The position numbers and the translations under genes are program-made. A DNA stretch of 64,000 nt, from NCBI GenBank assembly GCA_052384575.1, contig JBQSUQ010000003.1; one strand, given 5' to 3'. Positions within the stretch are counted from its first letter, which is position 1; each line of letters opens with the position of its first letter. This document shows, piece by piece, positions 41,766 to 49,620 of this stretch. Under the pieces are notes generated by a model. The model saw only the letters and a list, made by a program, of their open reading frames with translations, was not told the DNA's origin and searched no databases. Origin of the DNA: JBQSUQ01 sp052384575 (GTDB taxonomy: Bacteria; Pseudomonadota; Gammaproteobacteria; Enterobacterales; Pasteurellaceae).

Positions 41766-42383
41766 TTACGCAGTAAGACGTTTTACGACACGTTGCCAGT
41801 TTAAACGTTCGGATTGTAAGAAAGGCTCAGCAAAACGCTGAATGACGGTCAATGTGTCTCTATTGTGTCGTTTATATTCGTGGTAATGACTATATACCGT
41901 TGATGAATATCTTGATTCAATAGCTTTAAGTGGGTTGATAAGCTCACCTAATAAGTCATTCATTTGGCGGTGTGAAAACCATAACCAAGCTAGTTGTTCT
42001 AGCTCGAACTCAGTTAATTCGAAATGGTAGCGTTTTTCAGGTTTTGGTGTTGGTAATGTAGATTGTTTAATTTCTTTATCGAGAATATCCAACACCCATT
42101 TGCGAAATTCTTTGGCGACTTTTGTGCGAGAGAACATTGCGATTAAGTGAGCACCGCGCAGGCTGAAAATACGGACGGTTGTTTCAAGATTTCCCGATAA
42201 CCTCATTTTGAGGGTGTCGGTCATATCGGCAGTAAATTCATCTGCATTACGCTCATAAATTTGTGCGATCTTGTCAGATCTTGAATAACCGAGAGCAACA
42301 GCTAAATCAGTTGATGTAAAGAAAATTTGGTTATTGTGTGGAACGACAGTAAGAGTGGTGTTCTGAAAAGTTAAATTTGACAT
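41766..42383 (-). CDS. BRO-N domain antirepressor-like protein
   Basis: 205 residues. BRO-N domain: FTSTDLAVALGYSRSDKIAQIYERNADEFTADMTDT and RIFSLRGAHLIAMFSRTKVAKEFRKWVLDIL. The C-terminus is helical. It sits leftward inside the rightward early/late junction with its own C4-like leader, like the KilA-N gene at 29.5 kb. Confidence 0.85.
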   Translation of the reverse strand: MSNLTFQNTTLTVVPHNNQIFFTSTDLAVALGYSRSDKIAQIYERNADEFTADMTDTLKMRLSGNLETTVRIFSLRGAHLIAMFSRTKVAKEFRKWVLDILDKEIKQSTLPTPKPEKRYHFELTEFELEQLAWLWFSHRQMNDLLGELINPLKAIESRYSSTVYSHYHEYKRHNRDTLTVIQRFAEPFLQSERLNWQRVVKRLTA

Positions 42384-42512
42384 AGTTAGATTTCCTTTTG
42401 ATAGAAATTCCCTAATTTTGAGTTAGGGCGATCGAGAGCTCAAAACTAGTCTAACTCTAGCGGACTTATTCCCTTGCGGTATTGTATTAGTCACACTCTC
42501 GATCATTGAAAA
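42384..42512 (-). ncRNA. C4-like antisense RNA leader (copy B)
   Basis: Shares with copy A the core (minus strand) TTCAATG, CTAATACAATACCGCAAGG, GAATAAGTCCGC. A closing stem GATCGAGAG/CTCTCGATC (near 42430 and 42497) differs in sequence from copy A. Segment 42439-42456 is complementary both to 42412-42422 (11 pairs, one G-U) and to 42384-42390 immediately before the start codon (7 pairs). That is the two-part target architecture of C4 RNAs that silence ant. Confidence 0.62.
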
Positions 42513-42683
42513 AATATTGAAAATTGCACCGCACTTTTAATCAATTTAATAATGGCAGTTAAACTGACTAAATTTTAGGTACAAAAAAATCACACATTCG
42601 GGGTGAAAACCTAGTTAGAAAATGGCTTTTGAGACCACTGGGGATATCCTACGCTTAACATTAATAAAAATCAAGAGGTGTAA
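42513..42683. other. intergenic region between the C4-like leader and the ybcO-like gene
   Basis: Contains an uptake core near 42530 and AT-rich DNA. No further gene or clear promoter was identified. AAGAGGTGTAA before 42684 is the ribosome-binding site of the next gene. Confidence 0.4.
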
Positions 42684-42977
42684 ATGGCTAAAATTGATTT
42701 ACGCAAAAAAGCGAAAGGCAGAGAGTGCCAAGTTCGGTTGGTAGGTATTTGTAATCACAATCCTGAAACAACGGTATTAGCACACTATCGTATGGCTGGG
42801 TTAAATGGTATTGGTCAAAAGCCTGATGATGTTTTCGGCGCTTTCTGCTGTCTGACTTGCCATAACGCAATAGATGGTCGCGTAAGAACGAGTTACACGC
42901 GCGAAGAATTAAGATTGGCTCACGCGGAGGGAGTGTTCCGTACACAAGCTATTTTACGCCAAGAAGGTAAGTTATGA
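42684..42977 (+). CDS. DUF1364 (YbcO-like) nuclease
   Basis: 97 residues. The family pattern KKAKGRECQVRLVGICNHNPETTVLAHYRMAGLNGIG ... FCCLTCHNAIDGR is clear. YbcO-type proteins are small zinc-dependent nucleases with an HNH-like fold in the lambdoid nin region. The stop overlaps rusA by 4 bases. Confidence 0.85.
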   Translation: MAKIDLRKKAKGRECQVRLVGICNHNPETTVLAHYRMAGLNGIGQKPDDVFGAFCCLTCHNAIDGRVRTSYTREELRLAHAEGVFRTQAILRQEGKL

Positions 42978-43339
42978 CCGCAAATGAAATTACTTTAATG
43001 TTGCCCTATCCTCCAAGCGTAAACACTTATTGGCGACACGCAAGAGGACGACACTATATTTCAGAAAAAGGGAAAGCTTATCAAAGCCAAGTGTTTTTAA
43101 CTTGCTTAGGTTATTTGCCATTCAAAAAACCAGTATCAATTGATGTTGAGGTGTGGTTACCAGATAAACGCAAGCGTGATTTAGACAACTTATGGAAAGT
43201 GCTGCTAGATAGTTTAGTCAACGCCAAAATTGTAGATGATGACTGTTGGCAAATGATACCTAAACAATCCATTACAGCAATGGGTGTGGTAAAAGACGGA
43301 AAGTTAGTTGTGCGGTTAAGGGAGTGTAAGGAGGAGTAA
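42974..43339 (+). CDS. rusA: RusA-type Holliday junction resolvase
   Basis: 121 residues. Features: LPYPPSVNTYWRHARGRHYISEKGKAYQ, and the metal-binding aspartates in PDKRKRDLDNLWKVLLDSLVNAKIVDDDCWQ. It cuts four-way junctions during phage recombination. Confidence 0.93.
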   Translation: MTANEITLMLPYPPSVNTYWRHARGRHYISEKGKAYQSQVFLTCLGYLPFKKPVSIDVEVWLPDKRKRDLDNLWKVLLDSLVNAKIVDDDCWQMIPKQSITAMGVVKDGKLVVRLRECKEE

Positions 43340-43704
43340 TGCAGCATATAGATCGGGTTTTGATTGCATGGGGTCGCTTTGCGAATAGTCGTATAGGAAC
43401 GGAATATCCCTACATCGCAGCAGGTATGCGGATGGCGATAGAGCATGATTGCAGTCATCATATCTTCAGTCTTACTGATGATACTTGTATTTTAATCGGC
43501 GAGCAGATTTTGCGATTAAGAGAAAAGTCTGATTTACGCTATGAAATTATTATGGCGAAATATGCGTATCGTTTACCTGATGAAGATATTTGGCGAGTGT
43601 TGAATATGAGTAAAACATCTTATTTCAAAGAATTAGCAAAAGCCAAAAGTTATGTCGAGGGAGCGATTGAAGGGGCGGAGATTATGGCGTATTTCTATGC
43701 TTAA
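43339..43704 (+). CDS. Q-like late antiterminator (DUF1133-type)
   Basis: 121 residues beginning MQHIDRVLIAWGRFANSR, with KYAYRLPDEDIWRVLNMSKTSYFKELAKAKSYVEGA near the C-terminus (a helix-turn-helix). This fits phage antitermination proteins at the Q position between rusA and lysis genes. A late promoter and two terminators follow, the expected target. Confidence 0.75.
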   Translation: MQHIDRVLIAWGRFANSRIGTEYPYIAAGMRMAIEHDCSHHIFSLTDDTCILIGEQILRLREKSDLRYEIIMAKYAYRLPDEDIWRVLNMSKTSYFKELAKAKSYVEGAIEGAEIMAYFYA

Positions 43705-43716
43705 TCTCCGCTGGTT

Positions 43717-43896
43717 TTAGCTTTGTTGTTTAAGTAAGGCAATTGCTTGTTCTAGCACTTTGCCTTTTGAGATACCAAGTTTAACAGCAAGCTCATCAAT
43801 ATCTTGTGAAACGGATTGATGGATTTTAAAGGCTTTTGTTACAATGCCTCGTTTCGCCTCACTGCGTGCATTAATTTCAGTTCTTGACAATGCCAT
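43717..43896 (-). CDS. small ribbon-helix-helix-like protein
   Basis: 59 residues: a basic N-terminus, then AFKIHQSIHQDIDELAVKLGISKGKVLEQAIALL, the strand-helix-helix rhythm of Arc/MetJ-type DNA-binding proteins. GGAG lies 6-8 bases before the ATG. It is downstream of the Ibs-like peptide on the same strand and could be co-transcribed with it. Confidence 0.6.
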   Translation of the reverse strand: MALSRTEINARSEAKRGIVTKAFKIHQSVSQDIDELAVKLGISKGKVLEQAIALLKQQS

Positions 43897-43920
43897 GGGA
43901 AACTCCTATTATTGTGAAGT

Positions 43921-43942
43921 ACTGGGGAGTTGGCGCTCCCCA
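43921..43942 (-). terminator. strong hairpin after the Ibs-like gene
   Basis: CTGGGGAG-cgccaa-CTCCCCAG on the minus strand, without a good T run. It may be a processing or stability hairpin rather than a full terminator. A second inverted pair TTATCGTA/TACGATAA brackets the peptide gene. Confidence 0.55.
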
Positions 43943-43956
43943 GTTTATCGTAACTA

Positions 43957-44016
43957 TTAATAAATTGGGAAACTTAGTAATAGTAAAACTACGATAAGGA
44001 AAATTTTAACTAACAT
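43957..44016 (-). CDS. Ibs-like 19-residue hydrophobic toxin peptide
   Basis: The product MLVKIFLIVVLLLLSFPIY closely matches the remembered E. coli Ibs peptides: 19 residues, one lysine or arginine, a run of I/L/V, and ending SF-x-x-Y. Ibs peptides insert in the inner membrane and kill when not silenced by antisense Sib RNA. AGGA lies 7 bases before the ATG. The 5' leader folds into two hairpins and a strong hairpin follows the stop (43921-43942), as in type I toxin mRNAs. No antisense RNA was identified. Confidence 0.65.
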   Translation of the reverse strand: MLVKIFLIVVLLLLSFPIY

Positions 44017-44089
44017 ACGATTTTCCTACTTCAAACGTGAGGATTAAGCCTCACACTCACTTTCAAGCTATCTCCTTGAAAGTGGTTAT

Positions 44090-44118
44090 ATTATATTGTA
44101 TGTTTACATACAGTGCAA
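44090..44118 (-). promoter_or_regulatory. promoter of the Ibs-like gene
   Basis: Minus strand TTGCAC (44113-44118), 17-base spacer, TATAAT (44090-44095). The spacer holds a palindrome GTATGT-aa-ACATAC, a possible operator. The transcript would begin near ATAACCACTTTC, the start sequence shared with the short-RNA elements at 26.7 and 31.2 kb, and fold into CACTTTCAAG/CTTGAAAGTG. Confidence 0.7.
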
Positions 44119-44132
44119 GCATAATCTTTCGA

Positions 44133-44159
44133 AAGCCTATAATTTTTTATAGGCTTTTT
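44133..44159 (+). terminator. terminator upstream of the lysis genes
   Basis: AAGCCTATAA-ttt-TTATAGGCTT followed by TTTG; stops early transcription before the late region. Confidence 0.75.
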
Positions 44160-44179
44160 GCTTTTTATCAAAAAATTAC

Positions 44180-44208
44180 TTGCTTAGTACGCACTAAAAG
44201 TGTAGTAT
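44180..44208 (+). promoter_or_regulatory. candidate late promoter (pR'-like)
   Basis: TTGCTT (44180-44185), 17-base spacer, TAGTAT (44203-44208), followed 40 bases on by a terminator and then holin. This is the lambda pR'-tR' layout acted on by Q. Confidence 0.6.
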
Positions 44209-44245
44209 TTATGGTATCTTGCAATAAGTTGCAAACAAATTTCCA

Positions 44246-44278
44246 TAACCCTGATCGGAAACGGTCGGGGTTTTTTAT
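44246..44278 (+). terminator. tR'-like terminator before holin
   Basis: AACCCTGATCG-gaaa-CGGTCGGGGTT followed by TTTTATT, located 24 bases before the holin start. Confidence 0.75.
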
Positions 44279-44301
44279 TATCTAGTGACAAAGGATATGT
44301 T

Positions 44302-44676
44302 ATGCCTGATAAATCCCCTGATATATGGGCGGCAATATGGACTTGGCTGTCCTTAAATTTTTCAAATCATCCATTAAGCGGCGCATTTGCCGCTTTTTTT
44401 ATGAGCGTAATTCGCGTTTGTTATTTGCGTAAAAATCAGAATTTTTGTCATACCGTTTTTGATGGATTAATTTGTGGCGCATTAGCTCATTCAACCATTC
44501 CTATTATTGGTAAATTAGCGGTAGCTTGGACACCATTAGAAAATCCAAGTGATGTTGCGTTATTTGTGGGTATTGCAATTGGTTATATAGGTACGGATGA
44601 GATCCGCAAATATATGTTTAAGTTTTTGCATAATCAGGTAAACAAAGGTGCTGCAAATGATGAGAACAAGTATTAA
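44302..44676 (+). CDS. holin
   Basis: 124 residues, with three hydrophobic segments (about 28-42, 55-80 and 92-108) including HPLSGAFAAFFMSVIRVCYL and VALFVGIAIGYIGTDEIRKYMF. The latter matches lambda-type (class I) holins annotated in Haemophilus prophages. It overlaps the endolysin gene by about 20 bases. It would permeabilise the inner membrane at the lysis time. Confidence 0.85.
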   Translation: MPDKSPDIWAAIWTWLSLNFSNHPLSGAFAAFFMSVIRVCYLRKNQNFCHTVFDGLICGALAHSTIPIIGKLAVAWTPLENPSDVALFVGIAIGYIGTDEIRKYMFKFLHNQVNKGAANDENKY

Positions 44677-45103
44677 TGGCGAAGCGTTTATTATAAAAGA
44701 AGAAGGGGAGCGATTAACCTCTTATCGTTGTTCTGCTAACGTTTGGACTATTGGCGTAGGTCATACAGGCTTTGTTGATGATCAGCCAATTACGCGAGGT
44801 ATGACTATCAGTAAGACCAAGTCGCGCGAATTATTAAGAGCGGATTTAAGACGTTTTGAAAATGCTATCAATGAATGTGTTTTAGTTTCGCTATCACAAC
44901 ATCAGTTTGATGCATTAGTTAGCCTGACATTTAATATTGGCGAAGGTGCTTTTAGACGTTCAACTCTGGTGAAGTTACTTAATAATGGAGATTATAAAGG
45001 TGCTGCAAATCAGTTTTTGGCTTGGAAAAATGCTGGCGGTCGCCCGATTTTGCTTAAACGTCGTCAGCGTGAAAAGGCATTATTCGAAAATGGGTACGTT
45101 TAA
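44657..45103 (+). CDS. endolysin, glycoside hydrolase 24 lysozyme
   Basis: 148 residues from ATG at 44657 (AAAGG 8 bases upstream). T4-lysozyme-type triad by spacing: Glu16 (EEGERL), Cys25 where T4 has Asp20 (SYRCSA), Thr31 (VWTIGVGHTG). Cysteine at the second position is known in some lambdoid endolysins. No signal-arrest N-terminus is seen, so it depends on the holin. Confidence 0.93.
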   Translation: MMRTSINGEAFIIKEEGERLTSYRCSANVWTIGVGHTGFVDDQPITRGMTISKTKSRELLRADLRRFENAINECVLVSLSQHQFDALVSLTFNIGEGAFRRSTLVKLLNNGDYKGAANQFLAWKNAGGRPILLKRRQREKALFENGYV

Positions 45104-45449
45104 TTTTAGAAGTGCGGTCAAAATTGGCGCACTTTTTTTAATTTTGGGCTTGTGTGGTTGGATTTGGTACCAATCACAGAAAATCACTAGCCTAACAGCC
45201 GAAAACCAAACGCAAGCCCAAACCATTGAACAAATGAACAAAGTCAATGAACAATTGAACAATCAGCTTATTGTTGAACAACGAGCAGTTGAACAACAAT
45301 ACAAACTGGTTAATCAATTAAAAAGCCAAGCGGAGCGTAGTCGTGAACAAGTTAAAGTTATTCTACAAAAAGATCCGTGCGGCGTTACTGCTATGCCTAG
45401 TCCTGTTATTGACAGCATTAAGCGGTTGCACCACAAAAGCAAGGATTGA
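45090..45449 (+). CDS. Rz-like inner-membrane spanin
   Basis: 119 residues from ATG at 45090. An N-terminal membrane anchor (KIGALFLILGLCGWIWY) is followed by a long periplasmic coiled coil rich in Q and N (TAENQTQAQTIEQMNKVNEQLNNQ). With the overlapping lipoprotein it fuses the two membranes in the last step of lysis. Confidence 0.88.
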   Translation: MGTFNFRSAVKIGALFLILGLCGWIWYQSQKITSLTAENQTQAQTIEQMNKVNEQLNNQLIVEQRAVEQQYKLVNQLKSQAERSREQVKVILQKDPCGVTAMPSPVIDSIKRLHHKSKD

Positions 45450-45627
45450 GTATAAATATTTATTTCCTCCGCAAGCATACCTCACGCCTTGCGAACGCAC
45501 CGAATTTAACGGCACAACCTATGGTGATGCTATTGAGCATCTAATCAAAGTGATTAGTGAAAGGGATTTGTGTGCGAGTCAAATCGATAGCATTAGAGAG
45601 TGGCAAGCACAGATGCGTGAAAAATAA
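45343..45627 (+). CDS. Rz1-like outer-membrane spanin lipoprotein
   Basis: 94 residues, starting inside Rz in another frame. Signal peptide ending in lipobox LSGC (RAALLLCLVLLLTALSGC). It extends past the end of Rz, longer than classic embedded Rz1. A terminator follows. Confidence 0.85.
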   Translation: MNKLKLFYKKIRAALLLCLVLLLTALSGCTTKARIEYKYLFPPQAYLTPCERTEFNGTTYGDAIEHLIKVISERDLCASQIDSIREWQAQMREK

Positions 45628-45650
45628 TTTACAGATTTTTATCAAGATCT

Positions 45651-45682
45651 AACCCCTTGCAGTTAGCTGTTAGGGGTTTTTT
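45651..45682 (+). terminator. terminator after the lysis genes
   Basis: AACCCCT-tgcagttagctgtt-AGGGGTT followed by TTTTATT. Confidence 0.75.
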
Positions 45683-45782
45683 ATTGCCTGCAAGATAGAG
45701 ATGTACACTCGACAAGCAATGTTTCCATCCTCACTCATTGCTTCTTGTAGGTTCTATTTTCGTGAGGAGTAACGAGGACATT

Positions 45783-46301
45783 ATGCAAGCATTAAAAACT
45801 GACTTTTTAGGTCAAGAAATTACCTTAATTGATAACAACGGCGTGGCTTATGTCGCAATGCGTGAAGTTGTTGAAGGAATTGGACTAAACTGGGCAAGCC
45901 AATCTGTTAAACTTAATCAGAACTGCTCAAAATTTAACTGTTGCTATATCGCAACAGTTGCTGAAGATGGCAAAAATCGTGAAATGCTGTGTATGCCAAT
46001 CAAGAAACTCAATGGCTGGCTGTTTTCAATCAACCCAAACAAGGTACGTTCCGATTTAAAAGAGCGGTTAGAAAACTATCAAGAAGAGTGCTTCTTGGCA
46101 TTATGGGATTATTGGACAACGGGCATTGCTCGCCGCGATGAAGTGAAGCACAAAACCGAGCAATGGCTACTGAAAAAGCAAGAATATCAGATTCGTTCTA
46201 GCGAAAAAGGGCGAGCGTTGCAGGAATGTAAAGCGGAAAAGCGAAAGTTAGAACAAGAGTTCTGGCAAATTAAGCAAATGGAGCTGTTTGTTGAAATCTA
46301 A
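45783..46301 (+). CDS. P22-type antirepressor N-terminal domain protein
   Basis: 172 residues from ATG at 45783. P22_AR_N pattern: FLGQEITLIDNNGVAYVAMREVVEGIGLNWASQSVKLNQN and MLCMPIKKLNGWLFSINPNKVRSDLKERLENYQEECFLALWDYW. The C-terminus is a charged coiled coil. GAGG lies 6 bases upstream. It sits between lysis and packaging genes with its own leader containing AAGCAATG/CATTGCTT. Confidence 0.88.
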   Translation: MQALKTDFLGQEITLIDNNGVAYVAMREVVEGIGLNWASQSVKLNQNCSKFNCCYIATVAEDGKNREMLCMPIKKLNGWLFSINPNKVRSDLKERLENYQEECFLALWDYWTTGIARRDEVKHKTEQWLLKKQEYQIRSSEKGRALQECKAEKRKLEQEFWQIKQMELFVEI

Positions 46302-46328
46302 AGCGTGGCTATTTGTCACGTTTTTTTT
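46291..46328 (+). repeat. 38-base dispersed terminator repeat, copy 1
   Basis: TTGAAATCTAAAGCGTGGC, then a short variable base, ATTTGTCACG and a T run. Recurs at 63950-63987 at the end of the toxin pair. Here it includes the stop of the antirepressor gene. Confidence 0.8.
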
Positions 46329-46422
46329 GCAAAATCTCGGGGAACCCCCCTGTTGTAAAAACAAACCCCGAACACGGCGAATGTTTGGGTTTTTTTATAT
46401 TTACAGTAAAGGATTAACCATA

Positions 46423-46935
46423 ATGCCAAAGAAAGACGGGGTTAAATCCACGTCTAAGGGGCGTGGAAAAACCGAAAAAAAGAAAGTGGGGCGACCATCT
46501 TCCTATATGCAAGAAGTTGCAGATGATATTTGTATGCTGCTTGCTCAAGGGGAGAGTTTACGCAAGATTTGTGAACGACCAAGTATGCCTAATAAATCAA
46601 CAGTTATTAGATGGTTGAAAGAAAATTCAGAATTTTGCGACCAATACGCGCGTGCGAGGGAAATGCAAGCGGATAGCCTACTTGATGAAATGTTAGATAT
46701 TGCTGATTGTGCCACGCCTGAAGATGTACAGGTGGCGAAACTGAGAGTAGATAGCCGTAAATGGTATATCACTAAAGTGGCTCCGAAAAAATATGGTGAT
46801 CGGGTTACGCAAGAAATCTCAGGCGTTAATGGTAGTGCGGTTAAGGTTGAAGTGAAAAAGGAACTCGATCTTTCGGTGTATTCAGATGATGAACTTAGAT
46901 TTCTTAGAGAGCTTAAGCGAAAGCAGCTTGAGTAG
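46423..46935 (+). CDS. terminase small subunit
   Basis: 170 residues from ATG at 46423. A lysine-rich start is followed by a helix-turn-helix (VADDICMLLAQGESLRKICERPSMPNKSTVIRWLKEN) and ARAREMQADSLLDEMLDIAD, the Terminase_6/HTH pattern. It recognises the packaging site. It overlaps the large subunit by 50 bases. A strong terminator hairpin (46361-46397) stands just before it. Confidence 0.9.
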   Translation: MPKKDGVKSTSKGRGKTEKKKVGRPSSYMQEVADDICMLLAQGESLRKICERPSMPNKSTVIRWLKENSEFCDQYARAREMQADSLLDEMLDIADCATPEDVQVAKLRVDSRKWYITKVAPKKYGDRVTQEISGVNGSAVKVEVKKELDLSVYSDDELRFLRELKRKQLE

Positions 46936-48331
46936 CGAATTAGCACGGCGTAATTTGCTTGATTTTACCTTACATACCAAACCCGACTTTATCACAGGTT
47001 GGTTTAATAAAATCATCGCTCAAGAACTTCAACAGTTTTATCAAGATGTGGTGGACGGCAAGCAACCACGTTTAATGATTTTTGCACCACCGAGAAGCGG
47101 TAAAAGTGAACTATTTAGTCGCCGTTTTCCTGCGTGGGCATTTGGCAAAAATCCAGATTTGCAGATGATTGCCTGTTCTTATTCCGCAGATTTAGCCAGT
47201 CGAATGAACCGTGATGTGCAGCGGATAATGGACGATGAAAGCTACCACGAAATTTTCCCGCAATCTTCATTGAATAATAAACGGATCAGCACAGTGTCAG
47301 GTCAAGCCTTACGCAATAGCGAGATTTTTGAAATCTTGGGGTATAAAGGTGCATATCGTTCCGCTGGTGTCGGTGGTGGTATTACAGGAATGGGGGCGGA
47401 TATTGCGATCATAGACGATCCCGTAAAAGACGCAAAAGAAGCCAGTTCTGAAACTGTACGTAATAGCGTTTGGGATTGGTACACCACCACACTATACACA
47501 CGTTTATCGCCAAAAAGTGGTGTGTTATTAGGTATGACCCGTTGGCACGAAGATGATTTAGCTGGGCGATTACTTCAAGAGATGGAAAATGGCGGTGATC
47601 AATGGCGAGTAGTCTCGTTTCCTGCGATTGCTGAACAAGATGAAGAATATCGCAAGGAAGGTGAGCCATTACACCCTGAACGTTTTGACTTAGAACGATT
47701 GACTAAAATCAAAAATGCAGTGGGTTCACATACGTGGAATGCTTTATATCAGCAGAGACCATCAAGCAAAGATGGTGGAGTGTTTAAGCCTGCCAACATT
47801 CAGATTATTGAAACCCTGCCTGTCGGTAATATCAGCTGGATACGTGGTTGGGATTTGGGTGCGACGATTGGTGGTGATCCAACCGCAGGGGTAAAACTCG
47901 GCAAATGTGAAGATGGATCGCTGATTATCGCAGATTTAGCTCACGGCGATTTAGCACCTGATGAGCGAGATAAGCTGATTAAGCAGACGGCAGCACTTGA
48001 CGGACGATTGGTTGAGATCAGCTTGCCGCAAGACCCTGGTCAAGCAGGTAAAACACAAGTGCTTTACCTTACTCGTATGTTGCAAGGTTACATTGTGCGT
48101 AGTAGTCCTGAAAGTGGCGACAAGGTAACAAGAGCTGAGCCATTTGCTGCACAGGTGAATGTTGGGAATGTGAAGATGGTTAAAGGGCATTGGAACAAAA
48201 AAATCATTGATGAAATGCAGATGTTCCCAAATGGCAATCATGATGATTGCATTGACGCTTGTTCTCGCGCTTATGGTGAGTTAATTGATTTGTTTGATGT
48301 GTACGGACGATTTACAACGCTAGGAGCGTAG
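46886..48331 (+). CDS. terminase large subunit
   Basis: 481 residues. Packaging ATPase with Walker A FAPPRSGKSE (residues 66-75), Walker B region IAIIDDPV near 174, and a C-terminal RNase H-like nuclease with DLGATIGGDPTAG, and NGNHDDCIDACS near the end. Cuts and pumps concatemeric DNA. Confidence 0.96.
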   Translation: MMNLDFLESLSESSLSSELARRNLLDFTLHTKPDFITGWFNKIIAQELQQFYQDVVDGKQPRLMIFAPPRSGKSELFSRRFPAWAFGKNPDLQMIACSYSADLASRMNRDVQRIMDDESYHEIFPQSSLNNKRISTVSGQALRNSEIFEILGYKGAYRSAGVGGGITGMGADIAIIDDPVKDAKEASSETVRNSVWDWYTTTLYTRLSPKSGVLLGMTRWHEDDLAGRLLQEMENGGDQWRVVSFPAIAEQDEEYRKEGEPLHPERFDLERLTKIKNAVGSHTWNALYQQRPSSKDGGVFKPANIQIIETLPVGNISWIRGWDLGATIGGDPTAGVKLGKCEDGSLIIADLAHGDLAPDERDKLIKQTAALDGRLVEISLPQDPGQAGKTQVLYLTRMLQGYIVRSSPESGDKVTRAEPFAAQVNVGNVKMVKGHWNKKIIDEMQMFPNGNHDDCIDACSRAYGELIDLFDVYGRFTTLGA

Positions 48332-48333
48332 AA

Positions 48334-49620
48334 ATGAATTTTAATCAAGATAGTTATTCAGACGCTTTAGGGCTAAATGAGCAACGCAACAAAAACAACG
48401 TGATGCTGGATTTTACTCGATACGAACTAGGTGGGTTATTTGCGAATGTGGTTGATATTCCAGCAGACGCAGCGGTATCACGTAGTATTGAGTTAGAGAA
48501 CGATGAGAATGATGTTCTGCTGTACGAACTCGAACGCCTTGCATTTCTTCCACAAATCGCTAATGCGGTACGTTGGTCTCGGTTATTTGGTGGTGCTGCG
48601 TTGGTGTTAATCACTGATGACGGATTGTTAAATGAGCCATTAAACACAGACCGAATGACAAAAATCAGTGAGTTGCGTGTTTTTGGGTTAGATCAGATTA
48701 CGCCGACCAGTCAACGCTATTTAGATCCGAAAAAATCGAATTTTGGGCAGTATCAAAGCTATTTTGTGCAGTTAAATAATGCACAAGTGGAAATTCACGA
48801 AAGCCGAATGTTGTTTGTATCAGGTGACGCATTACCTGAAAAAGCAAAAAATGGTATTCATTGGAAAGGTAGGGCGGTTACTCGAGTATTTGAGAAAATT
48901 GCGATTTATGAAAATTCACTGCATTTAAGCAATGAAATCTTACGTCGTAAGCAGCAACCTGTTCATCGAATGAAAGGGCTTGCAACAGCGATAGCAAACG
49001 GACTAGAAGATAGCATTCGTAGTCGTGTGTCGATGGTGGAAAAAGCTAGAAATTCACTTAATGCGGTGGTGGTCGATCAGGAAGATGATTACACCATCAT
49101 CAACGCTGATTTAGGCGGTGTAGTTGATATTCTTGACGAGTTAAAAGTTGCCATTTCTGCTGATACAAAAATACCTGTGTCGATTTTGTTCGGACAATCT
49201 GCAAAAGGAATGAACGCTACTGGTGAGAATGATATTGAGAGTTTCTATGACCTAATCGAAGGCATTCAACAAAATAAAATCAAACCAGTGTTGGAAAAGC
49301 TACTTGAATTAATCGCACTTCAAAAGCACGTGAAAGCAAATAACGATTGGTCTATTACATTCCCGTCATTAAAAACACCAACTGACGCAGAAATTGCGAA
49401 TGTGGAGAAAGTCAAAGCAGATACGAAAGCAGTTGAAACGAAGCGGTTGCTTGATTTGGTGGACGCAGGGGCGTTATCTAATGACGAATTGCGAGATTTA
49501 CACAGCGAAGAGTTAAACCTGAAAGGTGCAGCAGATGAAGATTCGGAAAATACGCAAGAAACCGAAAGCGTGGTTATTTCCAACATCAGTGGAGCGAGCT
49601 TACACAAGCACTCTCATTAA
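48334..49620 (+). CDS. portal protein, DUF1073 / HI1409 family
   Basis: 428 residues. The family first noted in an H. influenzae Rd prophage. Features: LGGLFANVVDIPADAAVSRSIEL and IPVSILFGQSAKGMNATGENDIESFYDLIEGIQ. It forms the dodecameric ring at the head vertex. AGGAG lies 8 bases before the ATG. Confidence 0.93.
   Translation: MNFNQDSYSDALGLNEQRNKNNVMLDFTRYELGGLFANVVDIPADAAVSRSIELENDENDVLLYELERLAFLPQIANAVRWSRLFGGAALVLITDDGLLNEPLNTDRMTKISELRVFGLDQITPTSQRYLDPKKSNFGQYQSYFVQLNNAQVEIHESRMLFVSGDALPEKAKNGIHWKGRAVTRVFEKIAIYENSLHLSNEILRRKQQPVHRMKGLATAIANGLEDSIRSRVSMVEKARNSLNAVVVDQEDDYTIINADLGGVVDILDELKVAISADTKIPVSILFGQSAKGMNATGENDIESFYDLIEGIQQNKIKPVLEKLLELIALQKHVKANNDWSITFPSLKTPTDAEIANVEKVKADTKAVETKRLLDLVDAGALSNDELRDLHSEELNLKGAADEDSENTQETESVVISNISGASLHKHSH

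Noticed and set aside
44037..44285. 82-residue rightward frame before holin
   Set aside because: It runs through two terminators, a promoter and the leader of the Ibs-like gene; composition is not protein-like.
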